A stretch of 27,844 nt of DNA from Rhodospirillales bacterium (GCA_016187325.1 JACPJY010000099.1:1-27844); one strand, 5' to 3'; shown: positions 1-8,528, counted from the stretch's first letter. Translations and numbers: made by a program. Notes: generated by a model from the letters alone, not told the origin.

Positions 1-1179
1 CGCGCCGAGATGCACCTCGAACGAGCCGAGGTCCTGGTGTGCGTGACCGGGCATGGTCGGCCAGCCTTGTGGCGCCGCGTGCCACAGTCCTGCCCACGGA
101 CCGCGACAGACCTTGAGCCAGCCGTCGCCATCGAGTCCCTTCGGCGCCGCCGTTCCATTCGCCAGTGCCGCCAGCGCCACCTGCTGATCGCCGGCGAGCT
201 TGGCGACCCAGCCGAAGTCGGCGCCGCCGCCGGCGAGGCCGGCCAGGAATTCCGGCGGGCAATCCGGCGACACGTCGCCGATCAGCGGCAGGCCGCCCGG
301 CAGCATCAGATGCGGCGCTACGGCGAGCGCGCGGGCGGCGATGCCTCTCAGGGTCGGTTCGACAGGGTGACCGTAAGCGCGCGCCGCCAGCCAGGCGTCG
401 GCGTAGTTGCGGGCGATCAGCAGGTGGTAATGGCTGGAGCCCTCGCGCAGCACCCCCGACGGCAGCAGGATGCGCGTCGCCTCCTCGATGAGAATACGTG
501 CGCCGACGTCGGCCCAACCGTCGCGCCCGATGGCGAGAGCAACGCGGAAGATGCCACGGCCGTTGTTGGCGAGGTGGTTGGAGGTGTCATGGTCGCCGAA
601 GTACTCGAGCCGCTCGAAGATGGCGCCGATATGGCGGTCGAGCAGCCGCACCGTGTCGGCGACCGGCTCCGGCAGCCCGGCCGTCGTCGCCAAGTCCAGC
701 AGGTTGCAGGCGCGCTCGGCGGCGGTGTAGGGATGCCACGCCCAGCCCGGCTTTTGCTCGGTGCCGGCGCCGGCGAACGAACGTCGCCACTCCGACCACA
801 AGGCCTGGGCCCAGGAATTTTTCACCTCGCCGTCGACGACCAGCGGCAGCCAGGCGAAGCGGTGCAGCGCCAACAGCGTCTCCACATCGGCGAAGGCGCG
901 GCCGAACACACCCCGCTCGTCGCCAGGCCGGAGTGTCAGCTTCAGCCCGGGAAGCGGCAGTGTTATAGGCTGAGCGGGCGGTGCCGCCGTCAACGGCGGC
1001 CACGACCTCGACGGCCTTGGCTCGCCCGCTTCCGCAGTCGGGCTGGAAAGATACGGTGGCCGGTGCGGCGTGAATGGCGGCGGCGCGACGGCAACGCCGG
1101 TGATGCGATAATACAGCCACTTCCTGAGCACCGGGTCGGTTAGGAGCTGGCGGGTCTTGCGGACGAGGGGAGTGATCAT
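1..1179 (-). CDS. Heparinase II/III family protein (3' end beyond window)
   Basis: A 393-codon open frame with no stop reaches the window edge, so the C-terminus is missing. It starts at ATG 1179. The N-terminal ~300 residues look like the alpha-helical toroid of polysaccharide lyases, with family-typical stretches FGDHDTSNHLANNGRG (194-209) and LREGSSHYHLL (244-254; the Tyr-His is a likely active-site element). The start of the beta-sandwich domain is marked by GHAHQDLGSFEVH (378-390), matching the GHAHADxLSFEL-type signature of the family. No signal peptide is visible; the N-terminus is basic and then proline-rich (residues 32-77). Family members cleave uronic-acid polysaccharides by beta-elimination, but many glycan-cluster members are of unknown specificity. 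The gene diverges from the methyltransferase at 1261. No good ribosome binding site precedes the ATG. Confidence 0.85.
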   Translation of the reverse strand, partial: MITPLVRKTRQLLTDPVLRKWLYYRITGVAVAPPPFTPHRPPYLSSPTAEAGEPRPSRSWPPLTAAPPAQPITLPLPGLKLTLRPGDERGVFGRAFADVETLLALHRFAWLPLVVDGEVKNSWAQALWSEWRRSFAGAGTEQKPGWAWHPYTAAERACNLLDLATTAGLPEPVADTVRLLDRHIGAIFERLEYFGDHDTSNHLANNGRGIFRVALAIGRDGWADVGARILIEEATRILLPSGVLREGSSHYHLLIARNYADAWLAARAYGHPVEPTLRGIAARALAVAPHLMLPGGLPLIGDVSPDCPPEFLAGLAGGGADFGWVAKLAGDQQVALAALANGTAAPKGLDGDGWLKVCRGPWAGLWHAAPQGWPTMPGHAHQDLGSFEVHLGA

Positions 1180-1260
1180 TAAAAAAACGGAATCGCAGAA
1201 CGGGGTGTTGAAAACGGCGCCGCTAGCCCCGGGCGCGGCAGCCGGTCTAAGCTAGCGGCG
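1180..1260. promoter_or_regulatory. Divergent 81-bp intergenic region with inverted repeat
   Basis: This is the only divergent gene junction in the window, between the heparinase-like gene (minus) and the methyltransferase (plus). It should carry promoters for both, though no convincing -35/-10 pair could be picked by eye. It contains a perfect 10-bp inverted repeat: CGCCGCTAGC at 1218-1227 and GCTAGCGGCG at 1251-1260, separated by 23 nt. The right arm abuts the ATG of the methyltransferase, occupying the place where a ribosome binding site would lie. It may be an operator or a hairpin in the mRNA leader. Confidence 0.45.
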
Positions 1261-2199
1261 ATGACAACGATTTCCGGCAATGGCGACGGAACGGAAGGCG
1301 CCGCGGCCAAGCGCGGCATCCAGGCGTTCTGGGGCGCGCTTTACGATTCGCTCTACGACGACGTCGATTCCAGCCTTACCCGCGAACGTCTGATCGAAGG
1401 CATCGACGCACTCGAGGACATGTTCCGGCTGCGCCGTCACATGGCGGCGATCGAGATGCCGCTGAATTCGCTCAAGGACAAGCGCGTGCTCGAGGTCGGC
1501 TGCAGTGCCGGCGGCCACTCGGCACTGTTCGCCCGCTACGGCGCCCACGTCACCGCCGTCGACCTGACGTCGTCACGCGTGCGGGCGACGGCGGCCAAGT
1601 TCGCGCTTCTCGGCGCCGACGCCAACGACTGCCGGGCGCTGCAGGCCGATGTCGAGGCATTGCCGTTCGCCGATGCATCCTTCGACATCGTCTATTCCAA
1701 CGGCGTGCTGCACCACACAAACGACACCGAAAAGGCGCTGGACGAAGTGTTTCGAGTACTGAAACCCGGAGGCCGCGCCGTCATCATGCTCTACTGCAAG
1801 AGCTCGTGGCATTACTGGGTCAACCTGTGGCTTTGCATCGGCGTGTTCAAGGGCCGCGCCTTCGCCGACGAGAACTGGCTCGGCAAGGCGACGGAATGGG
1901 GCGGCAAGGATACGCAGAAGATCGCCAACCCGATCACCCGATGCTACACCGCCGGCGATATCCGCCGGCTGTTCTGGCGCTTCCACGACGTCACCCTGCG
2001 CAAGGGCGAATTCTACCTCTACCTAATTCCGAAGCTCGGGCGCTTCTATCGCCGCTGGCAAATCAAGCGCTACGGCACCCATCCCGGCGGCTATCTAGCC
2101 TACGGCGCACCGTGGCCAGTGCAGTCGCCGCTGGAGTTGCGCCTCGGCCGTCTGATCGGCTTCGCTTGGTTCATCCAGGCAACGAAATCCGATCAATAG
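1261..2199 (+). CDS. Class I SAM-dependent methyltransferase
   Basis: The only plus-strand gene of the window, 312 aa. SAM-binding motif I is clear (VLEVGCSAGGHSALFARYG, from about residue 76), followed by an acidic strand-2 end (AVDLTSS), the post-II aspartate region (ADVEALPFADASFDIVYSNG) and the HHT...VLKPGGRAVIMLY stretch typical of Methyltransf_11/25 enzymes. The C-terminal ~120 residues, rich in aromatics and Arg/Lys (WHYWVNLWLC, FYRRWQIKRYG), are probably substrate-specific. The acceptor is unknown; its position beside glycan genes suggests a sugar or lipid-linked sugar. The ATG at 1261 has no visible Shine-Dalgarno sequence, so a leaderless message or a later start cannot be excluded. 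Its end overlaps the end of the convergent dehydrogenase gene by 7 nt, leaving no room for a terminator. Confidence 0.85.
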   Translation: MTTISGNGDGTEGAAAKRGIQAFWGALYDSLYDDVDSSLTRERLIEGIDALEDMFRLRRHMAAIEMPLNSLKDKRVLEVGCSAGGHSALFARYGAHVTAVDLTSSRVRATAAKFALLGADANDCRALQADVEALPFADASFDIVYSNGVLHHTNDTEKALDEVFRVLKPGGRAVIMLYCKSSWHYWVNLWLCIGVFKGRAFADENWLGKATEWGGKDTQKIANPITRCYTAGDIRRLFWRFHDVTLRKGEFYLYLIPKLGRFYRRWQIKRYGTHPGGYLAYGAPWPVQSPLELRLGRLIGFAWFIQATKSDQ

Positions 2200-3143
2200 C
2201 CTTCGGGATAGACGCCTGGCTCGGGAATTCGGTTGTCTTCGAGGCCGTTGATGGCGGCGCGGCCCATGGCCAGCGCCGCCTCCTCGGCGGCGCCGCCAAT
2301 GTGCGGCGTGGCGATGAAATTGGGGAGCCGTGCCAACTCGAGGTCGACCGGCGGCTCCTCGGCGAACACGTCGAAGGCGGCGCCGGCGAGGCGGCCCGAC
2401 TTGAGCATCGCTTTCAACGCCTGCTCGTCGACCAGGCCGCCGCGGGCGGCGTTGATCAGGATTGCCTCGCGTTTCATCAGGCCGAGCCGCTCGGCCGAAA
2501 GGATGATGCGGGTCGAGGCATCGAGCGGCAAGTGCAAGGTGACGACGTCGGATTCCCTGAGCAGCTTCTCCAGGCCCGCCGGCTCGACGCCGTGCCGCTT
2601 GTAGAAGTCGGGGAAGTCGCGGATGTCATGGGCCAGCACCCGGCAGCCGAATGACCGGAGCAGCAGGCTCACGTCCTTGCCGACGTGGCCGCAGCCGACG
2701 ATGCCGACGACACGGTCCGAGAGCTGGCGGCCCGGAAACTGAGGCCAGGCACCGGCCTGCAAAGCGCAGCTGGACTCCGGGATATGGCGCAGCAGCCCGA
2801 TGGCTAGGGCGATCACCAGCTCGGCGACCGAGCGCTTGTTGGTGCCGCCGGTCCATCCGAGCCGCACGCCAGCTTTGGCCATGGCGGCGAGGTCGATCAT
2901 GTCGAAGCCGACGCCGTACTTGGAGACTATCTTCAACTTCGGCAGCGCCGCGAACACGCTGGCATCCAGCTTCTCGAGCCCGGTGATCGCCTTGTCGTGG
3001 CCGTCGAGAAAGCCGATCAACGCGTTGCCGGCAAGCACCAGCCCGCTGTCGTTGAACACGGCGTCCGGATAGCGCGCCAGTAGCTCGCGGCGCAGCACCG
3101 GGTGGCGGGAAAACGAGCGCGAGGTGACGGCGACGCGGATCAT
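2193..3143 (-). CDS. D-isomer-specific 2-hydroxyacid dehydrogenase (phosphoglycerate dehydrogenase-like)
   Basis: A 316-aa NAD-dependent oxidoreductase of the SerA/GyaR family. The Rossmann fingerprint is VGIVGCGHVGKDVSLLLRSF followed by an acidic residue (AHDIRD). The catalytic triad of the family is present: Arg in INAARGGLVDE, Glu in FDVFAEEPP and His in ATPHIGGAAEEA. There is no C-terminal ACT or ASB regulatory domain, so this is a short form. It starts at ATG 3143 and overlaps the stop of the HAD phosphatase gene by 4 nt (ATGA), implying translational coupling. The family interconverts 2-keto and D-2-hydroxy acids. Coupling with a phosphatase and a KdsB-like cytidylyltransferase suggests a role in making or modifying an acidic sugar or glycerate-like precursor rather than serine; that is inference. 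Confidence 0.85.
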   Translation of the reverse strand: MIRVAVTSRSFSRHPVLRRELLARYPDAVFNDSGLVLAGNALIGFLDGHDKAITGLEKLDASVFAALPKLKIVSKYGVGFDMIDLAAMAKAGVRLGWTGGTNKRSVAELVIALAIGLLRHIPESSCALQAGAWPQFPGRQLSDRVVGIVGCGHVGKDVSLLLRSFGCRVLAHDIRDFPDFYKRHGVEPAGLEKLLRESDVVTLHLPLDASTRIILSAERLGLMKREAILINAARGGLVDEQALKAMLKSGRLAGAAFDVFAEEPPVDLELARLPNFIATPHIGGAAEEAALAMGRAAINGLEDNRIPEPGVYPEGY

Positions 3144-3835
3144 GCGATTTTCCGTTTGACGGCGATCATCTGCAGCGCCTCCGGCAGCTCCTCGAAGCGG
3201 TCGATCAGTGCGTCGGCACCGAGCTCCGCATGCGGCACGTGGGCGTAGCCGAAAGTGACGGCGACCGACGGAATGTCCGCCGAGCGGGCGGCGGCGATGT
3301 CGTTCTCGCTGTCGCCGATCAAGGCCGTGGTCCGTAGCGTCGTGCCGAGCTCCTCGACGACGCGAAGCACGTGCCGCGCGTCGGGCTTGCGGTGCGGTAC
3401 TTGGTCGCCGCAGGAGACAACATCGAAGAAGCCGTCGAGCCCGAGCGTCTCCATGACCGGTACGGTGGTCGCCTTGGGCTTGTTGGTGCAGACGGCGAGC
3501 CCGAGGCCGGCGGCGCGGAAGACTTGCAGCGCCTCGCGGGCTCCGGGATAGACGACGGTGTGCTCGACCGGCCGCTCGGCGTAGGTAGCGAGAAACACCG
3601 CCAGCAGACGCTCGATTTCGTCGGCCATGCCGGGCCGGCCGGTCAGCGCCAGCGCCCGCTCGGCCAGCACCCGGCCGCCCTGACCGATCAGCGCCTTGGT
3701 CTCGGCGAGCGTGATCTGCCGACGGCCGTGGCCGGCCAGCGCCCTATTGATCGAGGCGCACACGTCGGGCGCCGAATCGATCAGCGTGCCGTCGAGGTCG
3801 AAAATCAATGCCCGGAACGGCTGGTCGAGGGGCAT
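3140..3835 (-). CDS. HAD-superfamily phosphatase (phosphoglycolate phosphatase-like)
   Basis: A 231-aa HAD hydrolase when started at ATG 3835; a longer open frame to 4027 is excluded because it would lie inside the upstream cytidylyltransferase gene. The start overlaps that gene's TGA by one nt. HAD motif I is FDLDGTLIDS near the N-terminus, motif II is the Thr in CTNKP, motif III the Lys in HRKPDA, and motif IV GDSENDIAAA. An alpha-helical C1 cap lies between motifs I and II, and VTFGY near the C-terminus is typical of Gph-type phosphatases. KdsC, the Kdo-8-phosphate phosphatase, lacks such a cap, so this is not a KdsC. The substrate is probably a small phosphorylated acid or sugar. Confidence 0.85.
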   Translation of the reverse strand: MPLDQPFRALIFDLDGTLIDSAPDVCASINRALAGHGRRQITLAETKALIGQGGRVLAERALALTGRPGMADEIERLLAVFLATYAERPVEHTVVYPGAREALQVFRAAGLGLAVCTNKPKATTVPVMETLGLDGFFDVVSCGDQVPHRKPDARHVLRVVEELGTTLRTTALIGDSENDIAAARSADIPSVAVTFGYAHVPHAELGADALIDRFEELPEALQMIAVKRKIA

Positions 3836-4611
3836 CAGTATTTCCCCCACAGCGGATCGGCGCGGATCACCGCCTCGACGCGGCTGATGTCCTCTGGGCT
3901 GTCGACGGAAACATACGGGCGCACCGGCGCCGGCGCGACGCGTTGCCGGCGGCCGTTGTCGCGGATGCGGTTCGAATCGCAGGCCTCGGCGAGCTCCAGC
4001 GGGCTCTCCGGCAGCCGCGTGAACCATTTCAGGAAATGCCAGCGAAAGGCGAAGATGCCGCCGACCCTTTTGGTGCCCATGTCGGGCGAAAATTTCTTGG
4101 CGTAAGGAATCGGGGCGCGGGAGGTGTAAAGTACGTCGCCCTTCAGGTCGTGCACCAGCTTGACGATGTCTTTGTTGAGGAACGGTTCCTCGTCAAGGAT
4201 CGGCACCGACAGCATGGTGCCCTCGACCGAAGCGTCCTCGTCAAACGGCTTGACCACCGCCTCGATCATGTCGGGGCCGAGCAGCGGCTCATCGCCCTGG
4301 ACGCAGACCACAATGTCGTCTTCGGCGACGAGCGTGCCGCACAGTTCCGCCGCCTCGGCGACCCGGTCGAGCGCCCGCGTGTGGGTTTTGGCGGTCATCA
4401 CCACCGGCCAATCCCTGGCCGCCGCGAAGGCCTCGATGGCATCGTCGCAGGTGCACAGCCAAAGCCCGTCCCAACGCGGATAAAGCGCGGCGCGCAGATA
4501 GCAATGCTCGATCAGCGGCCGACCGCAAATCGGATGCAGCGGCTTGCCCGGAAAACGGCTGGCTGCCACGCGGGCGGGGACGAAGCCGAGAATTTTCGGG
4601 ATGGTTGCCAT
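3835..4611 (-). CDS. KdsB-like CMP-sugar synthetase (3-deoxy-manno-octulosonate cytidylyltransferase family)
   Basis: A 258-aa cytidylyltransferase. The nucleotide-binding loop is PARVAASRFPGKPL (residues ~12-25), matching the KdsB consensus PARxxSTRLPGKPL, and VQGDEPLLGPDMI supplies the metal-binding Asp. VDSPEDISRVEAVI matches the KdsB C-terminal region. Enzymes of this family transfer CMP from CTP to Kdo or related 3-deoxy-2-ulosonic acids. The sugar-contacting stretch that is normally HxSGT[DE]R in KdsB reads HTRALDR here, so the substrate may not be Kdo itself. AAGG lies just upstream of ATG 4611. It is 9 nt downstream of the SGNH hydrolase gene and coupled to the HAD phosphatase. A second, capsule-specific copy (KpsU-like) is the simplest reading. 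Confidence 0.8.
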   Translation of the reverse strand: MATIPKILGFVPARVAASRFPGKPLHPICGRPLIEHCYLRAALYPRWDGLWLCTCDDAIEAFAAARDWPVVMTAKTHTRALDRVAEAAELCGTLVAEDDIVVCVQGDEPLLGPDMIEAVVKPFDEDASVEGTMLSVPILDEEPFLNKDIVKLVHDLKGDVLYTSRAPIPYAKKFSPDMGTKRVGGIFAFRWHFLKWFTRLPESPLELAEACDSNRIRDNGRRQRVAPAPVRPYVSVDSPEDISRVEAVIRADPLWGKY

Positions 4612-4620
4612 GCCTTGCCT

Positions 4621-5682
4621 TCAGCCGCCGACGCCCTGCCGCTTCAGCCATGCGGCGGCAGCGTCGGCCGCCAGTTGGTGGCCGAGGGGCGACCAGTGGC
4701 CGTCGTGGGCGAAATGGGTGGGACTGAAGCCGGTCCGCTTGAAGTCTTCAAACGGATCGACCATAGCGATGCCACGCTTCACCAGCGCCGCCGCCATCGA
4801 CTGCCGGAGGCCGCGGAAATAGGCGTCACCATCGCGGATTTCGAAGCGCGCGGGCGCGATCAGCACTGCCATCGGAATACCCTCGGGCAGCATCGCCTTA
4901 AGGGCCGCGAGCTCGGCGGCGGTCCGCTCGATGGCGATCTCGGTTTCTGCCTCGCCCAGTAACCGACGGTAGGCGTGGCCCTCGGCGATCAGGCCGAGCG
5001 CCGTCAGCGTGTCGCGCACGAATGCCACACGCTTCAACGACACGGCGAGGAAATTGTAAATCGCCGTATTCTTGATCAGGAATTCGCGGATGTTCTGATC
5101 GGTCGCTGGCGCCGCGGCGCCCGGCAATTGCGCTGCTCGGGCTGCCTCCTTACGGCAGTCGTAGGCGCGGATGTCGTTCTCCAATATCAGGCCGACGACA
5201 ACGGCTTTCGGCCGCGCTTCCTTCGGCATGCGGGCGAGAAGTGCCTGATAGCCGCAAACGTCGGTCCCCGGGCTGGCGACGTTGTAGGCGGAGACGCCGA
5301 GCGCCTTGCCGATCACCGACGAATACATCTCGTCCTGCTCGACGCCCCAGCCGAAGGCCATGGAATCGCCAACGACCCACACGCGGCCGCCGGCCTTGTC
5401 CACCGGCTCCGGGTTGCGCAGGCCGAAATCGTTGATGCGGATGCGTACCCGGAAATCGCCGTTGTTCTGGGCAAAGTGGCCGTCGAAACCGGGGCGCCCC
5501 GTAGTCACAGTGCCGTGGTCGGGAACCTGGACGGTGCGCATGAACCAGCCGCTGAAGAATTCGCGCCAATGCGGCATGGTGAGACGAAGGATGGCTTCCG
5601 ACGTCACTACCAGCAGCACCAGCCCCAACGCGAGGGCGATCAGGCGTCCCTTGACGGTCAGCGATTCCGGTATCGGGCTCAA
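4621..5682 (-). CDS. SGNH/GDSL-family hydrolase, N-terminally membrane-anchored
   Basis: About 353 aa from a TTG start at 5682 that overlaps the stop of the upstream methyltransferase (TTGA, 4 nt). The open frame extends upstream to 5904 but that part lies inside the methyltransferase and is Arg-rich, so it is not used. A hydrophobic segment (about residues 14-33, LIALALGLVLLVVTSEAILR) looks like a signal anchor, placing the catalytic domain in the periplasm. Block I is VWVVGDSMAFGWGVEQ (Ser in GDS, 105-107), with a plausible block V DGHWSPLGH (327-335). Such proteins often add or remove O-acyl groups on extracytoplasmic polysaccharides (compare the AlgJ/AlgX style DxHW motif), which fits the cluster. 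The exact acyl group is unknown. Confidence 0.8.
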   Translation of the reverse strand: MSPIPESLTVKGRLIALALGLVLLVVTSEAILRLTMPHWREFFSGWFMRTVQVPDHGTVTTGRPGFDGHFAQNNGDFRVRIRINDFGLRNPEPVDKAGGRVWVVGDSMAFGWGVEQDEMYSSVIGKALGVSAYNVASPGTDVCGYQALLARMPKEARPKAVVVGLILENDIRAYDCRKEAARAAQLPGAAAPATDQNIREFLIKNTAIYNFLAVSLKRVAFVRDTLTALGLIAEGHAYRRLLGEAETEIAIERTAAELAALKAMLPEGIPMAVLIAPARFEIRDGDAYFRGLRQSMAAALVKRGIAMVDPFEDFKRTGFSPTHFAHDGHWSPLGHQLAADAAAAWLKRQGVGG

Positions 5683-6707
5683 GCGCGTTTGCGGCCAATC
5701 ATTTCGAACAGCGCGCCCTCGCGGGCGATGGTGGCGATCCAGGAAAGCTGCGTCACTACCCGCCGGTACGGATCGCCCGCCTCCGTCGGCTGGAACAGCG
5801 AGGCGGCGTCTTCGCCGTCGGTGCCAAGGATCGGCGGCGAACAGTTGAGATAATCGATGCCGCTCACTTCGAACCATTCCAGTACTTCGCCGATGGAATG
5901 CCACGTTTCGTGGGGATTGTAATACTGGTCCTTGATCCAGATCTCCGCCTTGCTGGGGTCGCGGATGCGGTTACGCACCACGTAATCGATGTTGCCGCCA
6001 GTGAGCCCGATAATCTTGGAGCGCAGCCACGTCGGTACCCTGGCGTAGCGGTTGTAGAGTCCGACCATCACAACACCGCCCGGCTTCAGTTTGCGGACGA
6101 CAGCGGCGAAGGCGCGCCGGGCGTCGAAGGTATGATGCAACACACCGTGGGCGATGACCACGTCGAAGGCGTTGTCTTTGACTGCCAGCTCGAAGATGTT
6201 CATCTGGGCGAACGCGCTTCTGACCAGATCGTTGCGCCGCTTGTGCTCGACGGCGAGGCGCAGGCTCGACAACGAGATGTCGACGCCGAGCACTTGGTTG
6301 TTGTTGAGCTGCAGGAAATGCGTCAACTGCCCGGTGCCGCAGCCGCATTCGAGCACAGTCTTATTATAGCCGATGGCATCGAGGAGCCTGGCCGAGAACG
6401 GGTTCTGACTACCCTTGGCGACCAGCTCGCCGAATTCCTCCAGCCCTTCGTAGCTTGGAAACGGATGCTCCTCGTAGAACGACTTGACTCGTGTCGTGAC
6501 CTCGACGCCTTCACCGGGCGGCGGCGCATAGAGCGACGGCACGCCCTCGATGAAGGGAAAAAACTCGTCCGTCTCCACACACCGGAAGCCGTCCGGGGTC
6601 GCCTCCAGAGTGGTGTCGTCCTCACCGCCCGGCGCCTTCAGGCAGGCGACAATCTTCTCCGGGAATATAGACGGCGGCGCCGCGGCGGCCGTTTCCCGAG
6701 GCGTCAT
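5679..6707 (-). CDS. SAM-dependent methyltransferase with degenerate Trm112-like N-terminus
   Basis: 342 aa from ATG 6707. This start overlaps the carbamoyltransferase stop by 4 nt (ATGA) and is preceded by AAGGAAAG at 6718-6711; the longer frame to 6860 is inside the carbamoyltransferase. Residues ~20-65 (CLKAPGGEDD...GFRCVETDEFFPFIEGVPSL) resemble a Trm112/UPF0434-type domain but have lost the paired CxxC zinc ligands. Motif I is VLECGCGTGQLTHFLQ, followed by VLGVDIS, then VVIAHGVLHHTFDARRAFAAV and LKPGGVVMVGLYNRY. It is a small-molecule or sugar methyltransferase of unknown acceptor. Its direct coupling to the carbamoyltransferase suggests the two act on the same glycan. Confidence 0.85.
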   Translation of the reverse strand: MTPRETAAAAPPSIFPEKIVACLKAPGGEDDTTLEATPDGFRCVETDEFFPFIEGVPSLYAPPPGEGVEVTTRVKSFYEEHPFPSYEGLEEFGELVAKGSQNPFSARLLDAIGYNKTVLECGCGTGQLTHFLQLNNNQVLGVDISLSSLRLAVEHKRRNDLVRSAFAQMNIFELAVKDNAFDVVIAHGVLHHTFDARRAFAAVVRKLKPGGVVMVGLYNRYARVPTWLRSKIIGLTGGNIDYVVRNRIRDPSKAEIWIKDQYYNPHETWHSIGEVLEWFEVSGIDYLNCSPPILGTDGEDAASLFQPTEAGDPYRRVVTQLSWIATIAREGALFEMIGRKRA

Positions 6708-8509
6708 TGTCTTTCCTTGAGCAGCACGCAGTTGCCGATCACCAGCATGTCCATCTCGGTCGCCATGAAGCAGCGATAGGCGTCCTCGGGCGTGCACACG
6801 ATCGGCTCGTCGCGAACGTTGAAGCTGGTGTTGACCAAGAGCCCCCGCCCGGTCTCGCACTTGAAATGCTCGATCAGACGATGGAAGCGCGGATTGGTTT
6901 CCTTGTGGACCGTCTGGATGCGCGCCGAATAGTCGACGTGGGTGACAGCCGGTACATCACTCCGCATCACGCCCAGCTTGTCGAAGCCGCGCCGCTCTTC
7001 ATCCGCCGGACTCAGCGGCAGGCGCTTTGTTTCGACCACGTCGGCGACCAGCATCATGTAGGGGCTCTCTCGGTCGAGGGCGAAATATTCGGCGACATCC
7101 TCGGCCAACACCGCCGGCGCAAATGGGCGGAAGCTCTCCCGGTACTTGATCTTCAGGTTCAACGTCCGTTGCATGGCGGCCGAATGGGGATCGCCTAGGA
7201 TCGAGCGATTGCCGAGCGCCCGCGGCCCGAACTCCATGCGGCCCTGGAACCAGCCGACCACCTTCTCCGCCGCCAGCGCCTTGGCGACGCGGGGGAACAG
7301 CTCGGCGTCTGTCACCTCCTCGTAGACGGCGCCGAACCCGTCCAGTGCCCCGACGATCCAATCACGGTCGTAGGCCGGGCCGAGATAGGCGCCCCGCATG
7401 CCGTCGCCGCCGGTGGTGCCGGACTTGAGCGGGAGCCCGCCATCTTTCGCGCCGACACTGTTGGCGATGGCCAGCGCCACGCCCACCGACGAGCCGGCGT
7501 CACCGGCGGCCGGCTGGAACCACAGGTTCTCAAACGGGCCCTCCAGCAGCACGCGGCCGTTGGCGACGCAATTGAGCGCCACGCCACCGGCCATGCATAG
7601 GTTCTTCTCGCCGGTGATCTGATGCAGATATCGGCACATGGCGAGCACCGCGTCCTCAAGCATCACCTGTACCGAGCGTGCCAAGTCCATGTGCCGCTGC
7701 GTTAGCGGCTCGCCGGCCCGGCGCGGCGGCCCGCCGAACAACTCGTCGAAGCGGGCATTGGTCATGGTCAGCCCGGTACAGTAGTTGAAATAGCGCATGT
7801 CGAGCCGGTAGGAGCCGTCGGGCTTGATGTCGATCAGGTTATCGCGGATGCGGTCGACGTAAACGGGATCGCCATAGGGCCCCAAGCCCATCACCTTGTA
7901 TTCGCCGTCGTTGACTTTGAAGCCGAGGTAGTAGGTGAAGGCCGAATAGAGCATGCCGAGCGAATGCGGGAAGCGGATTTCCTCAAGCAGCTTGAGCTCG
8001 CGATCGCGCCCCATCCCCAACGATGTGGTCGCCCATTCACCGACCCCGTCCATGATCAACACCGCGGCCCGCTCGAACGGCGACGGGTAATAGGCGGCGG
8101 CCGCATGCGAGTGGTGATGGAAGCCAAACATTATCTTTTCGGGATCGAGGGCGCCGCGCCCGAGCCCATTGAGCCCGCCCACCAGCAGTGTCTTCTGCAG
8201 CACCTTCTCCTTGACCCACACCGGAATCGCCGTCATGAACGACTGCAACCCGGCTGGGGCGAAGGCGAGGTAGGTCTCCAACAGCCGGTCGAAGGTGAGC
8301 AGCGGCTTGTCGTAGAAGCCGACGAAATCGACCTCGTCCAACGTCACCCCCGCCTCGTCCAGGCAGTATGCGGCAGCCTTCCCAGGAAAGCTGGCGTCGC
8401 CCTTTTTGCGGGTGAAGCGTTCCTCCTGGGCAGCGGCGACGATTTCGCCGTCGCGGACGATTGCTGCGGCACTGTCGTGGTAGAACGCGGATAAGCCGAG
8501 GACGATCAA
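6704..8509 (-). CDS. NodU/CmcH-family carbamoyltransferase
   Basis: A full-length family member of 601 aa starting at TTG 8509; the start is set by the family N-terminus VLGLSAFYHDSAAA. The N-terminal Kae1-like domain contains HHHSHAAAA (131-139) with metal-binding histidines, and MDGVGEWAT. The YrdC-like C-terminal part carries GWFQGRMEFGPRALGNRS (419-436). These enzymes transfer a carbamoyl group from carbamoyl phosphate through carbamoyl-adenylate to a hydroxyl group, as in Nod factors, cephamycin and saxitoxin-type products. Here the acceptor is probably a sugar of the surface glycan. The DUF5989 and SxtJ genes lie directly upstream, a grouping known from other carbamoyltransferase loci. 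No Shine-Dalgarno is obvious. Confidence 0.93.
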   Translation of the reverse strand: MIVLGLSAFYHDSAAAIVRDGEIVAAAQEERFTRKKGDASFPGKAAAYCLDEAGVTLDEVDFVGFYDKPLLTFDRLLETYLAFAPAGLQSFMTAIPVWVKEKVLQKTLLVGGLNGLGRGALDPEKIMFGFHHHSHAAAAYYPSPFERAAVLIMDGVGEWATTSLGMGRDRELKLLEEIRFPHSLGMLYSAFTYYLGFKVNDGEYKVMGLGPYGDPVYVDRIRDNLIDIKPDGSYRLDMRYFNYCTGLTMTNARFDELFGGPPRRAGEPLTQRHMDLARSVQVMLEDAVLAMCRYLHQITGEKNLCMAGGVALNCVANGRVLLEGPFENLWFQPAAGDAGSSVGVALAIANSVGAKDGGLPLKSGTTGGDGMRGAYLGPAYDRDWIVGALDGFGAVYEEVTDAELFPRVAKALAAEKVVGWFQGRMEFGPRALGNRSILGDPHSAAMQRTLNLKIKYRESFRPFAPAVLAEDVAEYFALDRESPYMMLVADVVETKRLPLSPADEERRGFDKLGVMRSDVPAVTHVDYSARIQTVHKETNPRFHRLIEHFKCETGRGLLVNTSFNVRDEPIVCTPEDAYRCFMATEMDMLVIGNCVLLKERQ

Positions 8510-8528
8510 GGATGCCGTGCCCGCGTCG

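Noticed and set aside
10..1143. A 377-codon plus-strand open frame at the left edge
   Set aside because: The minus strand encodes a heparinase II/III-family protein with conserved motifs throughout; the plus frame is a low-complexity shadow.
3836..4027. N-terminal extension of the HAD phosphatase
   Set aside because: The residues are Arg/Pro-rich, unrelated to HAD proteins, and lie inside the cytidylyltransferase gene; the overlapping ATG at 3835 fits the family start.
5683..5904. N-terminal extension of the SGNH hydrolase
   Set aside because: It is inside the upstream methyltransferase and Arg-rich; the hydrophobic anchor follows the TTG start at 5682 as expected for a membrane-anchored protein.
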